Shown one piece after another: positions 34,025 through 43,644 of a DNA stretch of 64,000 bases (the stretch's first letter is position 1; the number at the start of each line of letters is the position of its first letter). Where the stretch lies: the NCBI GenBank assembly GCA_965268555.1, contig OZ254174.1, forward strand, positions 496,001 to 560,000. The letters are read 5' to 3'. Under the pieces are notes generated by a model. The model made no database searches and had not been told where the DNA came from. It was given only the letters and a program-made list of their open reading frames with translations. The DNA comes from AAA044-D11 sp965268555. Its GTDB lineage: Bacteria > Actinomycetota > Actinomycetes > Nanopelagicales > Nanopelagicaceae. The position numbers and the translations under genes are program-made.

Positions 34025-35548
34025 ATGGGACTAGCAATGACATCGAGCGTTGCTTTGACGGGATTAATTGGGCATTTGATTGATGTTGAGGTGGATATTT
34101 CAGATGGGCTACCTGGTTATGTTCTCCTTGGCCTTCCGGATGCCGCACTAAATGAATCTAAAGATCGAGTACGTGCAGCACTTGTAAATAGTGGAGAGGC
34201 TTGGCCAAACAAGAAAGTTACAGTCTCGCTATCGCCAGCGTGGCTTCCCAAGAGTGGATCCGGTTTCGATCTGCCGATTGCGATTGCGCTATTGATGGCA
34301 CAAGGCCTTATTCCTAAAGATGAAATAGGTAAAACTATTTATTTAGGCGAGTTATCGTTAGATGGGCAAGTTCGATCAATTCGCGGAGTGCTGCCCGCAG
34401 TTCTTGCGGCAAAGAAAAGTGGTTTTGTTAGGGCCCTAGTCCCACTTAAAAACTACTCAGAAGCGAAATGTGTTTTTGGCATTGAAGTAATATCTATAAA
34501 TTCACTTGGTGATGCGCTCCGCTACTTAAGAAGTGGCGAGATTCCAGAGGCACCAAATGAAATTGAGTTAGGCGATAGCGATTATTTTCTAGATTTATGT
34601 GATGTTGCAGGACAGCTCGGCGCTCGTAAAGCGCTAGAGGTAGCAGCAATCGGTGGCCATCATTTGCTTTTCATCGGCCCTCCTGGAACCGGAAAAACTA
34701 TGTTGGCCGAGCGAATTCCTTCGATTCTTCCGCCGCTTGATGATGAATCCATTTTGGAAGTCACTGCAATTCATTCCATAGCAGGAACTCTTTTAGATCG
34801 AGCGCTATTGTCGAAATTGCCACCTTTCGTTTCACCTCATCACACAACAACGGCCCCGGCGATGATTGGTGGTGGCGCACATGCAATCAGACCAGGAGCC
34901 ACATCACTTGCTCATCAAGGAGTTCTCTTCATAGACGAAGCACCTGAATGTGCTCGAGGAGTTTTGGATTCACTTCGCCAGCCTCTTGAATCTGGCAATG
35001 TAACAATTTCAAGAGCGGTGGGTTCTGTAACTTATCCAGCAAGGTTTATGTTGGTACTTGCTGCAAATCCGTGTCCATGTGGGAAGTTCAGCGGTCGAGG
35101 AAGAAGCTGCACTTGTACTCAAGTTGCCATTCGTAGATATCTCCAAAGATTATCCGGACCATTACTAGATCGAATTGATATCAGAGTATTTGTTGACTCA
35201 CCAAGCAGGGTTGAAATGGCAAGCGATCAACTCGGTGAATCGAGTGAAACTGTTCGAGCTCGTGTAATTCTTGCAAGAGAAATAGCTGATGTGCGGTTCG
35301 CTGATTGCACCTGGAAATTGAACTCACAAATTCCACCTAGTGAATTGCGCAAGAGATTTAGAGCAGAGAAGCAAGGTATGAATTTTCTTCACACCGAACT
35401 TGATAATGAAAGGCTAAGCGCCCGGGGATTTCATAAAGTTCTGCGAATCTCGTGGAGTATCGCTGATTCGCATGGCCACACGGTTCCAAATCGAGAAGAT
35501 GTTGAATCTGCCTTTAGGTTGCGCGAAGGAATGGAGTTATTAGCTTGA
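34025..35548 (+). CDS. YifB/ComM family Mg-chelatase-like AAA+ ATPase
   Basis: A 507-aa protein. The N-terminal ChlI-like domain (about 1-160) is followed by the AAA+ core with Walker A GPPGTGKTMLAERIPSILP, Walker B GVLFIDEAPE, sensor AANPCPCGKFSG and a Cys pattern (CPCG then CTC), and a C-terminal lid. ComM is a hexameric branch-migration helicase that extends integration of incoming DNA in transformation. Its neighbours yraN and dprA fit that role. It overlaps dprA by four bases. Confidence 0.92.
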   Translation: MGLAMTSSVALTGLIGHLIDVEVDISDGLPGYVLLGLPDAALNESKDRVRAALVNSGEAWPNKKVTVSLSPAWLPKSGSGFDLPIAIALLMAQGLIPKDEIGKTIYLGELSLDGQVRSIRGVLPAVLAAKKSGFVRALVPLKNYSEAKCVFGIEVISINSLGDALRYLRSGEIPEAPNEIELGDSDYFLDLCDVAGQLGARKALEVAAIGGHHLLFIGPPGTGKTMLAERIPSILPPLDDESILEVTAIHSIAGTLLDRALLSKLPPFVSPHHTTTAPAMIGGGAHAIRPGATSLAHQGVLFIDEAPECARGVLDSLRQPLESGNVTISRAVGSVTYPARFMLVLAANPCPCGKFSGRGRSCTCTQVAIRRYLQRLSGPLLDRIDIRVFVDSPSRVEMASDQLGESSETVRARVILAREIADVRFADCTWKLNSQIPPSELRKRFRAEKQGMNFLHTELDNERLSARGFHKVLRISWSIADSHGHTVPNREDVESAFRLREGMELLA

Positions 35549-36420
35549 AAAATACTTTAGCCAGGGCTCACCTATTTTCGGCGATCGAAGGTGGTTCCAT
35601 CTTCTGGAGTACTGAAATAAGTAAGTTTGGAGCTATCGAAGTAAGAGATCGAATTGTTGATAAGAAATATGGTGAGTCCAATTCGGCTTCGAAAATTGCG
35701 GAGCGTTTGAAGCAATCAAGTGGGGAAGAAGTTATAACTCAGATAACAAGTGCTGGAGCTTTTCTTCTAACCCCTGAAGATATCGATTGGCCAGTTTCCT
35801 TGAATGATTTGGCGGCGCCACCAATTGCTTTGTTGATTAAGGGGCAACGCGAATATTTGCCAAATCTAATTGATTCGATTTCTATAGTAGGAACCAGAAA
35901 TCCGACACCTTACGGCAGACGAATCGCCGAAGATTTTGGTGCCGGTGTTGCCGATCATGAATGGGCTGTTGTAAGCGGTGGCGCAATTGGAATAGATGCC
36001 GCAGCACATAATGGTTGTTTGGTTGGCGAAGGCGTAACAGTTGCAGTTCTAGGTGGCGGATTTAATAAGAACTATCCAGCCGTGCACGAGAAATTGTTTG
36101 CAGAGATAAGTGAGAGTGGATTGTTGATCTCAGAGGTAATGCCTGATGTTCCTGCAATTCCACATCGATTTCTTACTCGCAATAGATTGATTGCCGCGTT
36201 ATCAAAAGCGACCATCGTTGTAGAGGCGGCATTTCGAAGTGGTTCACTTAGGACTGCTCGTGACGCGGCTGAGATATATCGTCCGGTGATGGCGGTTCCA
36301 GGTCCGATTAATTCGCCGACTAGTGAAGGCTGCCATCGCTTAATCGCAGAGCGAGTAGCAGAATTAGTTTCATCGGTATCTGAAGTGATGGAATTGGTGA
36401 AGCCAATAAGCATTAAGTGA
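35545..36420 (+). CDS. dprA: DNA-processing protein DprA
   Basis: A 291-aa Rossmann-fold protein that loads RecA on incoming single-stranded DNA in natural transformation. Motifs are SIVGTRNPTPYGRRIAEDFG, VVSGGAIGIDAAAH, VAVLGGGFNKNYP and PHRFLTRNRLIAALS. A C-terminal winged helix is short or degenerate. The TTG start overlaps the yifB stop codon (TTGA), so it depends on the upstream gene for translation. Confidence 0.92.
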   Translation: MKNTLARAHLFSAIEGGSIFWSTEISKFGAIEVRDRIVDKKYGESNSASKIAERLKQSSGEEVITQITSAGAFLLTPEDIDWPVSLNDLAAPPIALLIKGQREYLPNLIDSISIVGTRNPTPYGRRIAEDFGAGVADHEWAVVSGGAIGIDAAAHNGCLVGEGVTVAVLGGGFNKNYPAVHEKLFAEISESGLLISEVMPDVPAIPHRFLTRNRLIAALSKATIVVEAAFRSGSLRTARDAAEIYRPVMAVPGPINSPTSEGCHRLIAERVAELVSSVSEVMELVKPISIK

Positions 36421-36432
36421 GAGAATTAGGAC

Positions 36433-37347
36433 ATGAGTGTTGAACATAAAGCCGGCTTTGTCGCCATAATTGGCAGACCAAATGTCGGAAAGTCCACTCT
36501 GGTAAATGCTTTAGTTGGTCGAAAAATTGTTATTACTTCAAAACATCCAAACACAACTAGAAATCCAATTCGTGGAATTATCTCCAAGCCAGATTTTCAA
36601 ATGATTGTGGTGGATACACCAGGAATCCATAAACCAAAGACTTTACTTGGCTCAAGGCTCAACGCAATGGTCTCTGAAAATTTAGAGTCTGTTGATGCGG
36701 TATTAATCTGCCTACCTGCTGATGAGGAAATTGGTCAGGGTGATGAATTTATCGCACGCCAAGTGCAGAACCAACGTCGAGTTCTAATCGCAGTTACAAA
36801 GAGCGACAGCGTTAAGCAAGAAGTTATGCTGGCAAAATTAATTGAAGTTGGGCAATTTGCGCAGCGAGTTGGTTTAAGCGTTGCTGAAATTGTGCCGATC
36901 TCAGCAAAGAATTTGGATCAGACTGAACTTCTTCTTGGGCTACTAGCTGAAAAACTTCCAGTATCACCCTCGCTCTATCCTGAAGATATTTCGACAGATC
37001 AAGCTACTGAAATGACTATTACGGAACTAATTCGTGAGGCTGCAATTGAGAATTTATACGAAGAAGTTCCGCACTCAATAGTTGTGACTATCGATGAAAT
37101 GGCAAAGCGCGAAGGTAAAGAGTTTTTTGATATTCATGCGACTCTGCATGTAGAACGAGATAGCCAGAAATCAATCATCATCGGACCGCAAGGATCAAGG
37201 CTGAAAGATATTGGGGTTAGAGCCCGTGGATCTGTCGAGACCTTCTTGGATGCGAAAATTTTCTTGGGGTTGCATGTGAAAGTTAGTAAAGAGTGGCAGC
37301 GCGATGCTAAGGCACTTACCAAGCTTGGATTTATTGAGCGGAAGTAA
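36433..37347 (+). CDS. era: GTPase Era
   Basis: A 304-aa ribosome-assembly GTPase acting on the 3' end of 16S rRNA in the 30S subunit. G1 is GRPNVGKSTL, G2 lies in NTTRNPIRG, G3 is DTPGIHKP, G4 is TKSD and G5 is SAKN. The C-terminal KH domain has IIGPQGSRLKDIGVRAR. The 3' end overlaps the convergent DMT transporter gene by 17 bp. GAG/TTAGGA lies before the ATG as a weak Shine-Dalgarno sequence. Confidence 0.95.
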   Translation: MSVEHKAGFVAIIGRPNVGKSTLVNALVGRKIVITSKHPNTTRNPIRGIISKPDFQMIVVDTPGIHKPKTLLGSRLNAMVSENLESVDAVLICLPADEEIGQGDEFIARQVQNQRRVLIAVTKSDSVKQEVMLAKLIEVGQFAQRVGLSVAEIVPISAKNLDQTELLLGLLAEKLPVSPSLYPEDISTDQATEMTITELIREAAIENLYEEVPHSIVVTIDEMAKREGKEFFDIHATLHVERDSQKSIIIGPQGSRLKDIGVRARGSVETFLDAKIFLGLHVKVSKEWQRDAKALTKLGFIERK

Positions 37348-38203
37348 CACCTTTACGACTTGCAAAGTATGAACCGATTAAAACTAAAGGAAGGCCAAGG
37401 GCAATTCCAAGAGTGAATGGTTCACTTAGGATAATTACACCAAGGACCACAGCAAATGCGGTATTTAAATAGGTAACCAAGGAAGCTCTTGCGGTTCCGA
37501 TATCTCGCAGTAATTGGAAGAATAAGATGAATGCCAAGGCTGTTGGGAAAAGACCTAAAGTAATAATTGTCGCGGATACTTTTAACGTAGGCAGATGAGC
37601 AGGCGCAGTAGCGATTGCAATTGGAAGATAAACAAGAGCGGTAAATGCCATAGCAATTCCATTGATAGAAATTGGTTCGACATGTGGAATCTTTGAGTTC
37701 ACCATTGTTACTGCCCAGGCATATCCGATTGCAGCAAGAAGAATCATTGCAATCGCGACGATTGAATGGCGACCTGAGAAACTTTCGATTCCAACTACAA
37801 GAACAATTCCGATAAATCCAATCAAGATTCCGAGTAAGCGCTTGTGATGCCAGACCGTCTTATCGCCATGAATTGAGGCAAGAATTGTTGTCCAGATTGG
37901 AACTGTTGCAACTAGCAAGCCAGCAAGGCCGGAAGTCATCTTCTGTTCAGCAGCTGTAATTAAAAACCAGGGACCAATCATCTCGCCAATTGCGTATGGG
38001 ATTACATATCGCCAAGCTTTAATAGCTGGAAGAAGTGAACCTCGCTTCATTGCTATCGGGATCAAGATTGCGGCACCGATGATTACGCGAGAGAAAACAA
38101 TAACTGGGGGTGAGAGTTCTTCGACTGCAACTTTTATCAAAAGGTATGGAATTCCCCAGATAAAACCGATGAAGAAGAAGAGGAACCAGTTGCGACGCGA
38201 CAT
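37331..38203 (-). CDS. EamA/DMT family transporter
   Basis: A 290-aa protein with ten hydrophobic segments in two EamA repeats (each about 135 residues), typical of the drug/metabolite transporter superfamily. The N-terminus is FLFFFIGFIWGIPYLLIKVAV, with the family F-x-WG motif. The C-terminal repeat holds ARASLVTYLNTAFAVVLGVIILSEPFTLG. Substrates of this family range from amino acids to nucleotides and cannot be told here. GAAACT lies six bases before the ATG. Confidence 0.87.
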   Translation of the reverse strand: MSRRNWFLFFFIGFIWGIPYLLIKVAVEELSPPVIVFSRVIIGAAILIPIAMKRGSLLPAIKAWRYVIPYAIGEMIGPWFLITAAEQKMTSGLAGLLVATVPIWTTILASIHGDKTVWHHKRLLGILIGFIGIVLVVGIESFSGRHSIVAIAMILLAAIGYAWAVTMVNSKIPHVEPISINGIAMAFTALVYLPIAIATAPAHLPTLKVSATIITLGLFPTALAFILFFQLLRDIGTARASLVTYLNTAFAVVLGVIILSEPFTLGIALGLPLVLIGSYFASRKGVTSAQ

Positions 38204-38239
38204 CGGGCTAGTTTCTACTATTTACTAGCTATATCAAAA

Positions 38240-39172
38240 TTAACGATTAAGCAGAGCGTTAATTTCATCAGCTACATACTGATGCAGAACTTCCGCTTCT
38301 GGGGTGATACCCGCAAGAGTGAAATATCCATGAATAACACCTTGATACTCTCGATAGATAGTTTTAACTCCAGATTTACGTAACATCTCGGCATAAATGT
38401 AGCCATCATCCAGTAACGGATCGAATTCCGCTGTAGTAATAATTGCAGGAGCCAGTCCAGAAAAATCTTTAGCTGATGCCGGAACCGCATAGGGATTTTT
38501 AGCATCAGACTTCTTTGCCAGATATTGCTGCCAGAACCATTTCATCGCCTGCGTGCTCAAGCCATAACCAGTTCCATTGTTATAAGCCGAGTCATAATTC
38601 ATCTCGCTGTCATTGCATGGATAAATCAATAATTGAAATGCCAGGTCCAAGTCTTGGGTATCACGGGCTTTAATAGCTACACCTGCAGCTAAATTTCCAC
38701 CTGCGCTATCGCCACCGACGCCAATTTGTGTTGGATCGATTCCCAAAGCTTCTGCGTTCTGTTCAACCCAGAGCAGCGTTGCATAACAATCATCAAATGG
38801 AATAGGGAATGGTTGTTCTGGGGCTTTCTGATAATTAACGGCAATTACAACGAACTGTCCTTTATTTGCTAGTGAACGCATTGGTTGTTCGTAACTATCT
38901 AAATTGTTTATGACCCAACCGCCACCATGAAAGAAGACGAGCGCCGGTAGAACCGCGCCCTTTGTTGGGCGATAGATACGAATTGGTAAATCTGCAGTTG
39001 GTCCTGGAATGTAACGATGTACAACTTCAAAAATTTTCTCCGGCTCACCAGATGCGATTGCTCGGTTCTCCAAATTCTTGCGGATAGTAGAGACCGGTGC
39101 TTGCCAAACTTCAGGGAGGCCACTTGCGGCACGTGCCTCTAAATATTCAATTAGCTCTGGTTTGATTCCCAC
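38240..39172 (-). CDS. Alpha/beta hydrolase, hormone-sensitive lipase (HSL) family esterase
   Basis: A protein of about 310 aa of the HSL/family IV carboxylesterases. The oxyanion hole is FFHGGGWVINN, the nucleophile Ser is in GGDSAGGNLAAG, Asp is in EFDPLLDDG, and His is in GVIHGYF. It hydrolyses short-chain esters. The frame opens at a TTG at 39181 inside xylB. The GTG at 39172, just after the xylB stop codon, is more natural. Cotranscription with xylB is likely, so the enzyme may serve deacetylation of sugars (inference). Confidence 0.87.
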   Translation of the reverse strand: MGIKPELIEYLEARAASGLPEVWQAPVSTIRKNLENRAIASGEPEKIFEVVHRYIPGPTADLPIRIYRPTKGAVLPALVFFHGGGWVINNLDSYEQPMRSLANKGQFVVIAVNYQKAPEQPFPIPFDDCYATLLWVEQNAEALGIDPTQIGVGGDSAGGNLAAGVAIKARDTQDLDLAFQLLIYPCNDSEMNYDSAYNNGTGYGLSTQAMKWFWQQYLAKKSDAKNPYAVPASAKDFSGLAPAIITTAEFDPLLDDGYIYAEMLRKSGVKTIYREYQGVIHGYFTLAGITPEAEVLHQYVADEINALLNR

Positions 39173-39174
39173 AA

Positions 39175-40587
39175 TTACCAACCCTGGGTTTGATCTCGGA
39201 GTTTGCGATATTTAATTAAAACTTCAGGTGTTGGCGCCTCTTTTATGCTTTCAACACTTCCCAAATCCCATTGTGGTGGGCGATCACTTCCGAGAAGTGC
39301 CCACGCGGCAAGTTTTGCGGCACCGATTGCAACATATTCACCGGGAGGTGGAATTAAAACTTCACGGCCAAAGATCGCAGATGCAATTTTTCCGACTGCA
39401 GGATTTTTAGCAGCGCCACCAACAAGCAAAATTCGCTTAACTTCTACGCCTAATTTTTCAAGTGAATTAACAGCATCGGCCATTCCGCAGAGCATGCCTT
39501 CAATCATTGCGCGTGCTAAATCAGAAGGGTTTGAATTGTTTAGATTCATGCCCGAGAAAACGCCAGTGGCATCAGGTCTATTCGGTGTGCGCTCACCTTC
39601 AAAGTAGGGGAGAAGTGTTAAACCGTTAGCACCTGGTTCCGCTTTGAGTGCAAGTTCACCAAGTTCTTCATGTGTTACACCAAGAATTCGGGTAGCCGCA
39701 TCAAGAATTCGAGCTGCATTAAGAGTGCAGACAAGAGGCAAGAAATATCCAGTGCCGTCAGCAAAGCCAGCTACTTCACCGCTTGCATCATGTGTTGGAG
39801 TTGTTGAAACTGCAAATGCAGTTCCGCTCGTGCCGAGTGATACAACGACATCACCAGGTTGAGCACCAACACCTATCGCCGCAGCAGCATTGTCACCGGT
39901 TCCTGCCGCGATTGGAATTCCTGACTTAGTTTTCATTGCGAAAGTTCTAGGTTCGATAATTCTAGGAAAAGTTATTTCTTGCTTGCTTCCGATTGCTAAT
40001 TGAAAAATATCTTCGCGATACTTATTGCTAACGCTATCGAAATATCCAGTTCCACTGGCATCACCGCGGTCAGTGAAGAGATCTGCAATTGATTCACTTC
40101 CAGAAATTTTCCAAGAAATCCAATCATGGGGAAGTGCGATAGCCGCAACTTGCGCGGCGTTAGCTGGCTCATGTTTTGCAAGCCAACGAACTTTGCTTGC
40201 GGTAAATGATGCAACTAGCGATGAACCAACTGCCTTCGCGATTTCGGCACTACCGCCCATTTCAGAATTTAATTCAGCTGCTTCCGCTGCAGATCTGGTG
40301 TCATTCCAGAGAAGTGCTGGCCTTATTACTTTTCCTGATTTATCGAGAGCAACCATTCCGTGTTGCTGCCCAGCAACAGCAATTGCAGAAACGTCATCTA
40401 ATCCACCCGCCGCCTTTATTGCATCTTGGGTTGCGCTCCACCAATGTGCAGGATCTACTTCACTGCCCTCAGGGTGTGGGGCGCGGCCCTCGCGAATAAC
40501 TTGACCACTTTGAGCATCGCGAATTACTACCTTTACCGACTGAGTTGAGGTGTCGATGCCAGCTACTAATTGCGATTTAGCGTTCAT
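39175..40587 (-). CDS. xylB: Xylulokinase (FGGY family)
   Basis: A 470-aa sugar kinase: VAGIDTSTQSVKVVIRDA opening, AVAGQQHGMVALD (substrate region specific for xylulokinases), ALLWNDTRS, ATP motif VVSLGTSGTAF, and the late LLVGGAAKNPAVGKIAS. It phosphorylates D-xylulose for the pentose phosphate pathway. No xylose isomerase or transporter gene is in the window. The start has GGAG as a Shine-Dalgarno sequence. The downstream esterase gene overlaps. Confidence 0.9.
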   Translation of the reverse strand: MNAKSQLVAGIDTSTQSVKVVIRDAQSGQVIREGRAPHPEGSEVDPAHWWSATQDAIKAAGGLDDVSAIAVAGQQHGMVALDKSGKVIRPALLWNDTRSAAEAAELNSEMGGSAEIAKAVGSSLVASFTASKVRWLAKHEPANAAQVAAIALPHDWISWKISGSESIADLFTDRGDASGTGYFDSVSNKYREDIFQLAIGSKQEITFPRIIEPRTFAMKTKSGIPIAAGTGDNAAAAIGVGAQPGDVVVSLGTSGTAFAVSTTPTHDASGEVAGFADGTGYFLPLVCTLNAARILDAATRILGVTHEELGELALKAEPGANGLTLLPYFEGERTPNRPDATGVFSGMNLNNSNPSDLARAMIEGMLCGMADAVNSLEKLGVEVKRILLVGGAAKNPAVGKIASAIFGREVLIPPPGEYVAIGAAKLAAWALLGSDRPPQWDLGSVESIKEAPTPEVLIKYRKLRDQTQGW

Positions 40588-40708
40588 TCTTGCTCCAGAC
40601 TTTAGGGGATGATTTAACCACCTCTGCGCGGAGGGTAGACTTTCCTAGTCAAAGTCGACCACCCAAATTGTTTTTCAAGCGAGATTAAACTAAAAATCAG
40701 GAGTAAAG
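40588..40708. promoter_or_regulatory. Divergent promoter region xylB / pfkA
   Basis: A 121-bp gap between divergent leadered genes, both with Shine-Dalgarno sequences (GGAG for xylB, AGGAG for pfkA). A short hairpin CCTC-TGCGC-GGAGG lies around 40621-40634. No consensus -35/-10 pair stands out. Confidence 0.35.
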
Positions 40709-41734
40709 ATGCGTATTGGTGTCCTAACAGGTGGCGGAGATTGCCCAGGATTAAATGCTGTTATTCGCGCGGTAGTTCGCAAGGGCGTAAAAGAGTATGG
40801 CTACGAGTTCGTCGGTTTTCGCGATGGCTGGAAAGGCCCACTAGAAGGTTTAACAATGCCTTTGGATTTATCTACAACCCGCGGCATCTTGCCACGCGGC
40901 GGAACAATTCTTGGATCATCTCGTACCAATCCATTTAAAATTGAAAATGGCGTAGAGCGCATCAAAGAAAATCTTGCAAAGATGAATATCGATGCCCTTG
41001 TCGCAATTGGTGGCGAAGACACTCTTGGCGTAGCGACAAAGCTTGACTCACTTGGGGTAAAAGTAGTTGGCGTACCAAAGACTATTGATAACGATTTAAA
41101 TAACACTGATTACACATTTGGCTTTGATACTTCTGTGAACATTGCGGTTGAAGCGATTGATCGTCTTCACACAACTGCAGAGTCGCATCACCGCGCACTT
41201 ATCGTTGAGGTAATGGGCCGCCATGCTGGCTGGATTGCACTTCATGCAGGTATTGCTGGTGGCGCATCTTGTATCTTAATTCCAGAGGTTAAATTCTCAG
41301 TCGACAAGGTTTGCGAGTGGGTTAATTCCAGATTCGAATCTTCTTATGCCCCGATCATTGTTATTGCTGAAGGCGCAATTCCACAAGATGGCGACATGGT
41401 TGTTAAAGATCAAACACTTGATTCATTTGGCCACGTAAAACTCTCCGGAATTGGCGAATGGCTTGCTGGCCAAATTGAAGAGAAGACTGGCAAGGAAGCA
41501 CGTACCTCTGTTCTCGGACACATCCAACGTGGTGGATCACCAACAGCATTCGATCGCGTTCTTGCAACTCGTTTTGGATTGCATGCAATAACGGCGATTC
41601 ACGAAGGTGACTTTGGCAAGATGGTTGCGCTGCACGGAACGAAGATTGAGCGTGTTCCACTAGCCTCAGCTACAACTCAATTGAAGTTAGTTACGCCCGA
41701 TCTTTACGCTGAAGCAGAAGTTTTCTTCGGTTAA
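40709..41734 (+). CDS. 6-phosphofructokinase, probably pyrophosphate-dependent
   Basis: A 341-aa PFK. The nucleotide/PPi loop is LTGGGDCPGLNAVIR. The residues that separate ATP from PPi enzymes read Asp104 (GGEDT) and Lys124 (VPKTIDND), the PPi-type pair also known from actinomycete PPi-PFK; ATP enzymes have Gly at both. The fructose-6-phosphate site and catalytic Asp are in TIDNDLNNTDYTFGFDT, with MGRHAGW and RGGSPTAFDR downstream. PPi use makes the step reversible in glycolysis and gluconeogenesis. The start has AGGAG upstream. Confidence 0.92.
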   Translation: MRIGVLTGGGDCPGLNAVIRAVVRKGVKEYGYEFVGFRDGWKGPLEGLTMPLDLSTTRGILPRGGTILGSSRTNPFKIENGVERIKENLAKMNIDALVAIGGEDTLGVATKLDSLGVKVVGVPKTIDNDLNNTDYTFGFDTSVNIAVEAIDRLHTTAESHHRALIVEVMGRHAGWIALHAGIAGGASCILIPEVKFSVDKVCEWVNSRFESSYAPIIVIAEGAIPQDGDMVVKDQTLDSFGHVKLSGIGEWLAGQIEEKTGKEARTSVLGHIQRGGSPTAFDRVLATRFGLHAITAIHEGDFGKMVALHGTKIERVPLASATTQLKLVTPDLYAEAEVFFG

Positions 41735-41785
41735 TTAGCAGCGCCAATTTCTCCCCATCCTCTAAAATTCTCCAAAAGTTAGGAC

Positions 41786-43129
41786 ATGATGAGCATCGAT
41801 TCAATATTCACACCTGGTCTTGTGGCTGCCCAGCAACCACAGTGGCCTGGCGGTGCAACAGGTCCACAGGTCACAAAGGCCGTTGAAACTTTACGCAAAC
41901 TTCCACCACTTGTCTTCGCGGGTGAGTGCGACAGCCTCAAAGCGCGGATTGCAATAGCGCAAGAAGGAAAAGCATTCTGGCTACAAGGTGGGGATTGTGC
42001 CGAAACATTCGAAGCTGCGACTGCAGATTCAATTCGCAATCGAATTAAAACAATTCTTCAGATGGCCGCGGTTCTACAATATTTTGCAAGTCTTCCAGTA
42101 ATTAAAGTTGGTCGGATGGCAGGACAATTCGCAAAACCTAGAAGTAGCGACACTGAAACACGTGGCGATGTAACGCTTCCGGCTTACCGCGGAGATGCTG
42201 TAAATGATCTTGCATTCACTCTTGAAGCCCGTACTCCAAATCCAGATAGGTTAGTTCAGGTTTACAACACATCTTCTTCAACTCTCAATTTGGTTCGGGC
42301 ATTTACTCAAGGTGGCTTTGCAGATATCCGTAGAGTTCACGAATGGAATAAGGGATTCGCTAAGGATCCACGTTTTGGTGCACGTTATGAACAAATGGCG
42401 GGTGAAATTGGAAGAGCGCTAGATTTCATGGCTTCAGCAGGCGTAGACCCAGATGCATTCAAAACTGTGGATTTCTATTCATCGCACGAGGCTTTAATTT
42501 TGGAATATGAGAAAGCGTTAACTCGAATCGATTCTAGAACTGAACTTCCTTACGATGTATCTGCACACTTTGTGTGGATCGGAGAGCGCACCAGACAATT
42601 GGATGGCGCACATATGGATTTCGCTTCGAAGATCCAAAATCCAATCGGAATTAAACTGGGACCAAAGAGCACGGTCGAAGATGCCCTTGCCATGATCAAG
42701 AAATTGAATCCAAGTAATGAGCCTGGACGTTTAACTTTTATTACCCGCATGGGCGCAACCCAGATTCGCGAAAAACTTCCGGCACTAGTAAAAGCTGTGA
42801 CTGATTCTGGCGCTAAAGTTTTATGGGTCTGCGATCCAATGCATGGCAATACTTATGAAGCACCAAGTGGTTACAAGACGCGTAAATTTGATGATGTTCT
42901 AGATGAAGTCCGTGGCTTCTTCGAAGTACATAAGGCGCTAGGAACCCACCCAGGCGGAATCCACATTGAACTTACAGGGGATGACGTAACCGAGTGCGTG
43001 GGCGGCGGCGAGCAGATTCTTGAATCAGACTTGGCCACCCGTTACGAAAGCGCTTGTGACCCTCGTCTAAACCACACCCAATCCCTTGAGCTCGCATTTT
43101 TAGTTGCAGAAATGTTACGCGATCACTAA
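41786..43129 (+). CDS. aroG: 3-deoxy-7-phosphoheptulonate synthase, class II
   Basis: A 447-aa first enzyme of the shikimate pathway, of the plant/actinobacterial class II type. Motifs are QPQWPGG, VFAGECDSLKARI, FWLQGGDCAETF, KVGRMAGQFAKPRSS, GLKLGP-like IGIKLGPKST, and LWVCDPMHGNTYE. The length fits (about 450-465). It joins PEP and erythrose 4-phosphate. It lies about 50 bp after the phosphofructokinase gene and may be read with it. Confidence 0.95.
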   Translation: MMSIDSIFTPGLVAAQQPQWPGGATGPQVTKAVETLRKLPPLVFAGECDSLKARIAIAQEGKAFWLQGGDCAETFEAATADSIRNRIKTILQMAAVLQYFASLPVIKVGRMAGQFAKPRSSDTETRGDVTLPAYRGDAVNDLAFTLEARTPNPDRLVQVYNTSSSTLNLVRAFTQGGFADIRRVHEWNKGFAKDPRFGARYEQMAGEIGRALDFMASAGVDPDAFKTVDFYSSHEALILEYEKALTRIDSRTELPYDVSAHFVWIGERTRQLDGAHMDFASKIQNPIGIKLGPKSTVEDALAMIKKLNPSNEPGRLTFITRMGATQIREKLPALVKAVTDSGAKVLWVCDPMHGNTYEAPSGYKTRKFDDVLDEVRGFFEVHKALGTHPGGIHIELTGDDVTECVGGGEQILESDLATRYESACDPRLNHTQSLELAFLVAEMLRDH

Positions 43130-43149
43130 TTCCGCAATAGTGTTGGCAG

Positions 43150-43644
43150 GTGCTTTCCCAGGCCGTTCATAAGACACCCATCGGTGATCTATTTCTTGTG
43201 AGCGATGAACATATCTTGCTTGCAGCAGGATTTAAGAGCTTTAAAGATTTGTTCGATCGCATGGATCCAAAAGATTCAGCCCGCGAAGTGAAAAGCGTTA
43301 AAAGCATCCCAATAATTAGTGAGTTAATTTCAGATTATTTTGCGGGGGATTTGACCGCATTCGGCGGAATCAAAGTTCGCCAACCAGGTGCAGATTTCTC
43401 ACAAGATATTTGGAAGGCGATGCGCAAAATACCAGTCGGGAAAACTTGGTCTTACTCTGATTTAGCAGAACGTGCCGGTTCGGCAAATGCCGTACGTGCT
43501 GCCGGAACTGCGTGTGCCAGAAATCTAATTGCGCCGATAATTCCCTGCCATCGAGTGATTAAATCAGGTGGCGCCCTTGGAAATTATGGTTATGGTTTGG
43601 GAGTTAAAGAATGGTTACTCCGCCACGAGGGCGCGCTTAAGTAA
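43150..43644 (+). CDS. ogt: Methylated-DNA-protein-cysteine S-methyltransferase
   Basis: A 164-aa DNA repair protein that moves the methyl group from O6-methylguanine to its own Cys133 in IIPCHRVIKSGG. The winged-helix core has VGKTWSYSDLAERAG and ANAVRAAGTACARN. Its C-terminal 30 bp overlap the convergent threonine aldolase gene. The start is GTG at 43150, 20 bp after the aroG stop codon. Confidence 0.92.
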   Translation: MLSQAVHKTPIGDLFLVSDEHILLAAGFKSFKDLFDRMDPKDSAREVKSVKSIPIISELISDYFAGDLTAFGGIKVRQPGADFSQDIWKAMRKIPVGKTWSYSDLAERAGSANAVRAAGTACARNLIAPIIPCHRVIKSGGALGNYGYGLGVKEWLLRHEGALK

